A stretch of DNA of 64,000 nt from Amylostereum areolatum (lineage: Eukaryota; Basidiomycota; Agaricomycetes; Russulales; Stereaceae), in contig SAXG01000008.1 of NCBI GenBank assembly GCA_012932865.1, forward strand, positions 372,001 to 436,000. The letters run 5' to 3'. Positions 58,138 through 64,000 of this stretch are shown here, piece by piece. The notes beneath the pieces were generated by a model. The model was not told where the DNA came from. It saw only the letters and a program-made list of their open reading frames with translations, and ran no database searches. The translations under genes and the position numbers were made by a program. Numbering within the stretch: position 1 is the stretch's first letter; each line of letters starts with the position of its first letter.

Positions 58138-61100
58138 ATGGCAGATGTGGAAGTCGAATCTTTTAGGCCAACTGGATTACTTGGAGGCAAAGGCGCGTCC
58201 GCAAGCTCTTTACCCTCGAACGCCGCCGCCGGTCCTTCAGTCGATCCATTGGTTCCGAATGGCCTTCTCGGCTCGAATGTTTCTTTGCTTTCAGAAACAC
58301 AGTCAACCCCTATGATTTCAGTTGCTTCCGGCTCTCGCTCACCCCAGGAAATCGATGAACCGTGGACAAACTCGTCTTTGCGACCGAACGGCCTGCTTGG
58401 AATGTCGAGGCCAGTAGGTGAGTACCCGCTTGTCCTGAGGATACAATACCTCAATATTGGATTCAGCTGGAATAGAAAGGTTGCAACCCATAACAGATTC
58501 ATTCACGCCGAACGGCCTGCTATCCCAGTCGCAAGGTGTGTGATTTGCTTACTTTGCACACTGCAATTCCAACCATCCTTACATCTAGAGAACGAGTTTC
58601 CTGATGCCGCTGACCTCCTTCGACCGTATGCGAGAACTGGCGCAAACAGTGATACCCACAATGGCCATGGTCTCGAACCTTCGATATACCTCCCCCGATC
58701 CTCTGTTCGCTCGTACACATATGGTGGGAAAGCTGTCTTCCTCAAGAGAAGGACACGAACAAAATTTGCAGCATCTGTGGGCACTTCTCTCTGTCTTTTG
58801 TCGATGCCCTAACCATTGGAGGTACAGCAACCTAGAACTTCCGATATGCGGATGGGAAGCCTGCTGGACGTACCCCTCCACCGATTGATGGAAGACCTAA
58901 ATGTAACTGAAGCACGAAGGATTGCTGCCCAGTGCGTTGACATACCTTCCTCGCTCGCCCGCCTTCAAAAACACCGCCTAATCGACACACAGACCAAACG
59001 AAGACACCCCTGCGGAGACCTCGTCTGTATCTTCAGAACACACTCTTTGGGTCGACAGGTATCGTCCAAATCGCTACACCGAACTGCTCGGCGACGAGAG
59101 GGTTCACCGTGAAGTTCTGTCGTGGGTGAAAGAGTGGGATCACTGCGTTTTCGGCAAGACCAAGACCAAGGGCAAAAAACGTACACGCGACGGTGAGGAA
59201 AGTTTTGGCCCCGAGGACGAATACAGACGGCCCCCCGAGAAGGTATGTCGTTCTAATGTTACCCTTTCACACTATATCTCATCCTTAGGCCAGATGCTTC
59301 TCTTGTCCGGTCCGCCTGGTCTAGGTAAGACTACTTTGGCACACGTTGTAGCCAAGCAGGCGGGATACAGTGTCTTCGAGGTCAATGCAAGGTGTGCGAG
59401 AACTCGTTCATCTCATGCCCCAAACAGTTTCCTTACAAGCCCTCAGTGATGCCCGGACGGGCCAAGTTGTAGATGAGCGAATACGGCCTGCGGCGGAGGC
59501 AGGCTACACAATTGGCAACTCTAAACCTAGCTTGATCGTCATCGACGAGATTGACGGAGCGACAGGGGGTGGTGACAATGTGAGAAGGTTCTGTACATTG
59601 CTGTCTGCCCCTAGCTGAGATGTCTTCAGGCGACTGGTTTTGTTCAAAAGCTGATCCAGTTGGCCCTTGAAAAGCCCCAGAAAGGCACGTCACTTATCTA
59701 TGGCAGTTTCAAGTCGGTGTCGCTGAACTTGACCACGCAGCACGGGGGAAGAAGAAGGATCACAAAGGCAGACGACCTCTCCTTCGCCCTATCATCTGCA
59801 TATGTAACGACCTCTATGCATCATCTCTGGCCAGACTCAGACCATTGGCGAAAATTGTCCGGTTTTCTAGGCCATCCGACGTGCATTTGGTCAAACGCTT
59901 GCGTGAGATATGCGACACGGAGGATCTTTCGGCAGAGACGAGAGCTCTGTCGACACTGGTGGGGGTGGCTCAAGGTGACCTGCGAGGTTGCTTGAACACG
60001 CTACAGGTTCGATTTCTATATCACGGCGGTCTTACTAGTGATGCTTAGCATAGAGTGCAGTTCATAAAAGGACGAAATCAAATAGTCACGGAGACCATAG
60101 TCCGTGCGGCGACCGCAGGGATGAAGGAAGCCGATGCAAACTACTTCAACGTTTTGAATGATCTCTTCTCACCTATGAGCAAGAAACGCGCGAAGGACCT
60201 CGGCTGGGGAGAAGCTGAAGAAACCAAGTACGTCGACAGACTCAGTCGAGACTTAGATGGGAGCGGCGCATTGGACCGTGTCACATTGGGTGCGCTAACT
60301 TTTCGCTTCAAAGGCGGCCCGAGCTGATGAGCTGTAGGATGCTTCGAACACTATGCCAAGACGCACCAGCACGATGCCACGTTCGCTCGATATATCAAGG
60401 CCAACGAATGGTTGGTTGGTTACGACGTCCTCTCTGGCTCGATGAGGAGTGAGAGGGAGTACGCACTCCTTCCGTACCTCTCCTACTCTATCGTGCCGTT
60501 TTATCCATTATTCCAAGAACGAGGTGGTGGACGTGTAGAAAGACCAAAAGCCGACTGGGAGGTACATTGATATGCATTGTATGCTCCATCCATACTCTAA
60601 CGGTACCCCTTGCTCAGTGTTACCTCAAGACTAAGGCTAACGAGGAGGTATACAAGTCCGTGGCACGTGCCGTCAGGACGGGTAATACGAGGGTCAAGGG
60701 TGACTACAGAGACCTCGTCAGCGATCAAATCCTCCGCTTGGAGTTTGCACCCTACTTGAACAGGATCATCTCGCCGCCCCTACGGCCGGTATGCATGTTT
60801 AATCTTCGATGTCATTCCTCCGTATTAAGGAGTATCCCAGGTGAACAGTCAGGTCATCCGTCCGGAGGAGAAGGCGCTGCTGTCGCGCCTTGTGGGTATC
60901 ATGGTTTCATTGGAACTTCGATTCGTACAGGAGAAGTTAGAAGATGGTCAACTCGTGTATCGACTCGATCCGTGAGCCCTTTCCGCGCGCAACTCCCGCC
61001 GTCATCCCTCCTGAATTCCCACACAGACCTATCGACGTATTCGTCACCTACGACGGCAAACGGGCGTCCGACATTTCCGTCTCCCGGTATGCCGTTCGGC

Positions 61101-61718
61101 ACCTCGTCGCAGGCGAGGTATGTACCATCCTTCCTTCACTAGTATATCCTTCGATGCCAATACGGACGCGTTCACAGATCGACGCCAAGCTGATCGCCCG
61201 ACAAGCTGAAGCCGTGGAGAAAGGGAAAACGGGCCAGTCGACATCTTCATTCTTCGGCAGAAAGCGAGTTTCTAGGTCCTTGAGAGTGTCAACAAAATAG
61301 AGCGAACTAACGCATTTTTCTAGTCGCAGGGATAGGGACGAAGTTGAAGACGAGGGCCATGGCGAGGGCGAAGGCACTTTCGCCCGCACTGGCCCAGACG
61401 GACGACCGAATAAACGCGCCAAAGTCGCACCCTTGCAAGATATCGCAGATAGGGTACGACCTTTCTCAAGTTCCTTTCGTTGTTGACACTCATCTGTACG
61501 TTTCCCAGCCCGCTGTCGACTTCTTCGGGCGTCCGATCGCAGTGCCGCCACCGTCCAACGGCGGGGGAAGAGCCAAGCCTCCATCCTCGCGCCAACAGCG
61601 ATATCAGCAACAGCAGCAACCGCCGGAGAAAGAGAGGGCGTACAGAGTATCGTTCAGGTTTAGAGAAGGCAATTCCGCTGCTGTCCGTAAGCCGGTGAAG
61701 ATGTCTTCTTTCCTGTGA
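58138..61718 (+). CDS. CTF18: CTF18 alternative clamp-loader large subunit
   Basis: Large AAA+ subunit of the Ctf18-RFC complex that loads PCNA and supports sister-chromatid cohesion. Start at 58138. The N-terminus carries four PNGLLG-like motifs. Then SLLDVPLHRLMEDLNV, LWVDRYRPNRYTELLGDERV (RFC box), LLSGPPGLGKTTLAHVVAKQ (Walker A), NASDARTGQVVDERIRPAAE after a spliced intron, SLIVIDEIDGATGGGDN (Walker B), RRPLLRPIICICNDLYASSL (sensor region), SAETRALSTLVGVAQGDLRG. The C-terminus ends RKPVKMSSFL, the family's usual close. One join at about 59743 seems to need removal of one G from a GGGGG run. Many short introns. Confidence 0.88.
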
Positions 61719-61939
61719 TAGACTTTTCCCACTGCTTCTTCCGAAGGCTGTTGTTTGTGGGCATTAGTGCTAGTAGAGATTATACGGATTTTTTGTTTCA
61801 TTGCAGCCCCTGTATTCATTCATACGCAAGGACATGTACACTACGATGGCAATTATACAGATATGAGACATAAACACAAACCAGTCATGGAACGACATGC
61901 CACGCGGCTACAGCGCCTGCAGGCTACAGTGCTGCGCTC
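61719..61939. other. Convergent 3' region
   Basis: About 220 AT-rich bases between the CTF18 stop and the transporter stop; no gene seen. Confidence 0.4.
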
Positions 61940-63985
61940 TCACAGAACATAGCGGAACTCGCGATTCTCGCGATCGGTCAAATCCAAAAACGCCTACGAA
62001 TACATAAAGCAATCAGCATCTGTTCTGCCCCGCGAATGAAGATCCGCAATGAATGCGCATAGACTTACCCTATCAACGTGTACCTCCTCCTTCTTCCCAT
62101 CTGCATCGACATGTGCAACATAGACGTTGTCGAACCCGTCCTTACGCCCCTCCTTCTCCCGCTTTGCGTTCTCACGCGCGAGATGAAAGCGGATGGCAAG
62201 GAGGAGGAGACCTGAAATGAACGAGGCGCCGGTGATGATGGCCCAGGGGACGTTGTTGCTAAAGAAAGTGGCCGGCTGGCGTGAGGGTCCGCAAAGGGTG
62301 GATAGGGAGGTGCTTGCTTACCGTGGTTGGTATCGCTTCTTCCACATGAAAGGCGCGGCCGCGTTGCCAATAGCATACCCGGACAACACGATCGCGTTTG
62401 TTGCCGCACCTGCAAGCAAACCGGGTGTAAGAGCAAATGTAGTTAGTGGCAAGGTCGGGCGCACGTTTCGTATGACCAGCGGTGACAATGGCGGTCCAAG
62501 ATAGGAATATGACAAAGGGCGTGATGGCAAAGACTAGCGAGAAATGTCAGTCGTCAACGAAGTCGGGTAAAGACTGGCGGAACACACTTGAGAGCCAGTA
62601 CGAGAACAAGAGGCCGATCTTCAGGTGTGCGGGAAGGGTGATCACAAGGATAGATCCCAGGATGGCGGGGATGAACATGAGACAGGCGGTAAACGCGCGT
62701 CCGTTCTTCCAATAGGAGGCGATGACGGACGCAGTTCCAATGGTGACGACTGGAAAGATGATGCAAAAAGCACAATCAATATTTGTCGAAATGCAGCAAG
62801 ATTGAACGCACTCTCAACGACACCATCCACGCAGCCGATGAGCGTAGTATTGATGGGAGAGAACCCAAACTGGCTGACGATGATTTGACGCTGGTTGGTG
62901 AGCTACCAGTAAAGAGGTCCCTGTGTTAAAAATAGTGCACCTGCGGGCGGAACACGCGGAGACTTACAGAGTTCACAATGTTGGCGATGGCGGCGAAAAA
63001 AAAGAACAGCCACGTCTTGGGGTCGCGGAGCGTCTCGATAAGCCTATCGTGTCGCGAGTCAGCATTGTGAGCATGATCTATTCTGGACAAGACCACGCAC
63101 TGTTCGCGCTTGAAATAAGCGTTCTTCACGCCCGTCTGGTTTTCTTTGATACGCTGCACGGCCATTACACGCTCCTCCGGGGTCAGGAACCATGCCGTGG
63201 TCGGTCCGTCTGGGAAGAAGAAGAAGAAGCAGACGGATGTGACCAGGGTAATGAGGCCGGTGATGATCATGAGCCTAGAAAACCATGTTTTAAGGAAAGG
63301 GCCGGACGAAAAGCGATTCCAAGAAAAAGGCGCACCATTGCCAAGGCGCGAAATTGGCGTTGTGAGTGTGCAGCAGACCGAAGCTCACGAAGCCGAGGAA
63401 AATGACCGCGATGCCGTTCATGAGGACTGTTGAGAAATGACTGCTCAAAATCTACACCGAGCGCCACGGACAATAGGGTACTCACACCAGTACCCCACCC
63501 TTCTCGTTTGCTCCTGACGAGTATAGAACATTGAGGTGACCAGAAGGAAGCCCGGAGTGATGGCGCCCTCGCACATGCCCAGAATGAATCGCACGGCAAA
63601 AAGGGCACCGAAGGACTTGCATGCAGCATGAGAAAGTAGGGCGACGGCCCAAACGAAGATGTTGAGGCTGAATTGAATTGTGAGCAACGTGGGGAGGACT
63701 GGTCCGGCGGAGAACGTACGCCATCCATTTCCCGACGGGAAGGTATTGCAGGGCCAGGTTCTGCGGATACTGGAAAACCAGGTACGATAGGTAGAAGACC
63801 GTGCCAAGCCAATTGAACTGGTTTTGGGTAAGGTGTGCCGTTTGTCTGGAAGGAAATGGTGTTGGTTTGTGGGTGTGTCCGAACGCGATGAAGGATTGTT
63901 ACGCACTGGAGCCCCAAGACAGCACTTTGTCCGAGCGTGGTCTTGTCTGCGAATGTCATGCTATGGACCATCCTTCAGTCGAACA
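61940..63985 (-). CDS. MFS anion:cation symporter, allantoate/nicotinate permease type (5' end outside window)
   Basis: Plasma-membrane transporter of the Dal5/Tna1 family, which imports allantoate, nicotinate, small organic acids or dipeptides. Visible from near 63985: SMTFADKTTLGQSAVLGLQ (first membrane segment region), RFILGMCEGAITPGFLLVTS, MFYTRQEQTRRVGYW, FLGFVSFGLLHTHNANFAPW, WLMIITGLITLVTSVCFFFF, WFLTPEERVMAVQRIKENQT, GTASVIASYWKNGRAFTACL and NAIVLSGYAIGNAAAPFMWK. It ends LTDRENREFRYVL at 61940. The first intracellular exon lies beyond the window. Substrate cannot be assigned. Confidence 0.88.
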
Positions 63986-64000
63986 TCTCAGCTCGGTGGG

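Overview
The window looks like a gene-dense basidiomycete genome segment, probably a mushroom-forming Agaricomycete. Genes are split by many short introns with GT/AG ends, intergenic gaps are a few hundred bases, and the content is typical: a KDZ transposase with CxC5/CxC6 cysteine clusters, a TET/JBP dioxygenase, a DUF6593-like protein, Dnmt1-type DNA methyltransferase, POT1 and ATG9. Coordinates of spliced genes are outer limits; introns are mentioned only where I worked them out.

Layout, left to right. 0-5 kb: a nucleotide-sugar transporter (-) broken by four single-base shifts, an unresolved stretch, and an unrecognised spliced gene (-). 5-16 kb: a secreted/single-pass membrane protein (+), methylenetetrahydrofolate reductase (-), Rab6/Ypt6 (+), TAP42 (-) and POT1 (+). 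16.18-26.60 kb: a 10.4 kb mobile element with GC-rich terminal inverted repeats and a 9-base flanking direct repeat. It holds four genes as two convergent pairs: a GRF-like zinc-finger/cysteine-cluster protein (+) facing a bHLH protein (-), and a TET/JBP dioxygenase (+) facing a KDZ transposase (-). 26.7-42.9 kb: kexin KEX2 (+), RCL1 (-), Dnmt1-type DNA methyltransferase (+), ATG9 (-) and cytosolic glutamyl-tRNA synthetase (-). 43-49.4 kb: two tandem 2-isopropylmalate synthase genes with an F-box-like gene between them; copy 1 has a duplicated regulatory domain, copy 2 a mitochondrial presequence. 49.6-64 kb: EH-domain protein (-), ECM15-like thiamine-binding protein (+), SAP-domain/TKL-like kinase fusion (-), DUF6593-like gene (+), CTF18 (+) and an allantoate-permease-type MFS transporter (-) cut by the window end.

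The main discovery candidate is the 16.18-26.60 kb element. The TET/JBP-KDZ association in basidiomycetes is known (Iyer and colleagues, 2014). Here, however, the same pair of terminal repeats and target-site duplication also encloses a bHLH regulator and an unnamed zinc-finger protein. The TET/JBP enzyme and the transposase keep their key residues. A compositionally mosaic cytosine-5 methyltransferase lies only 5 kb beyond the element, so predicted writing and oxidation of 5-methylcytosine sit within 13 kb.

Caveat: at least three conserved genes need removal of single extra bases, some in G runs, to stay in frame. This suggests indel errors in the assembly, so an apparent frame break is not by itself proof of a pseudogene.
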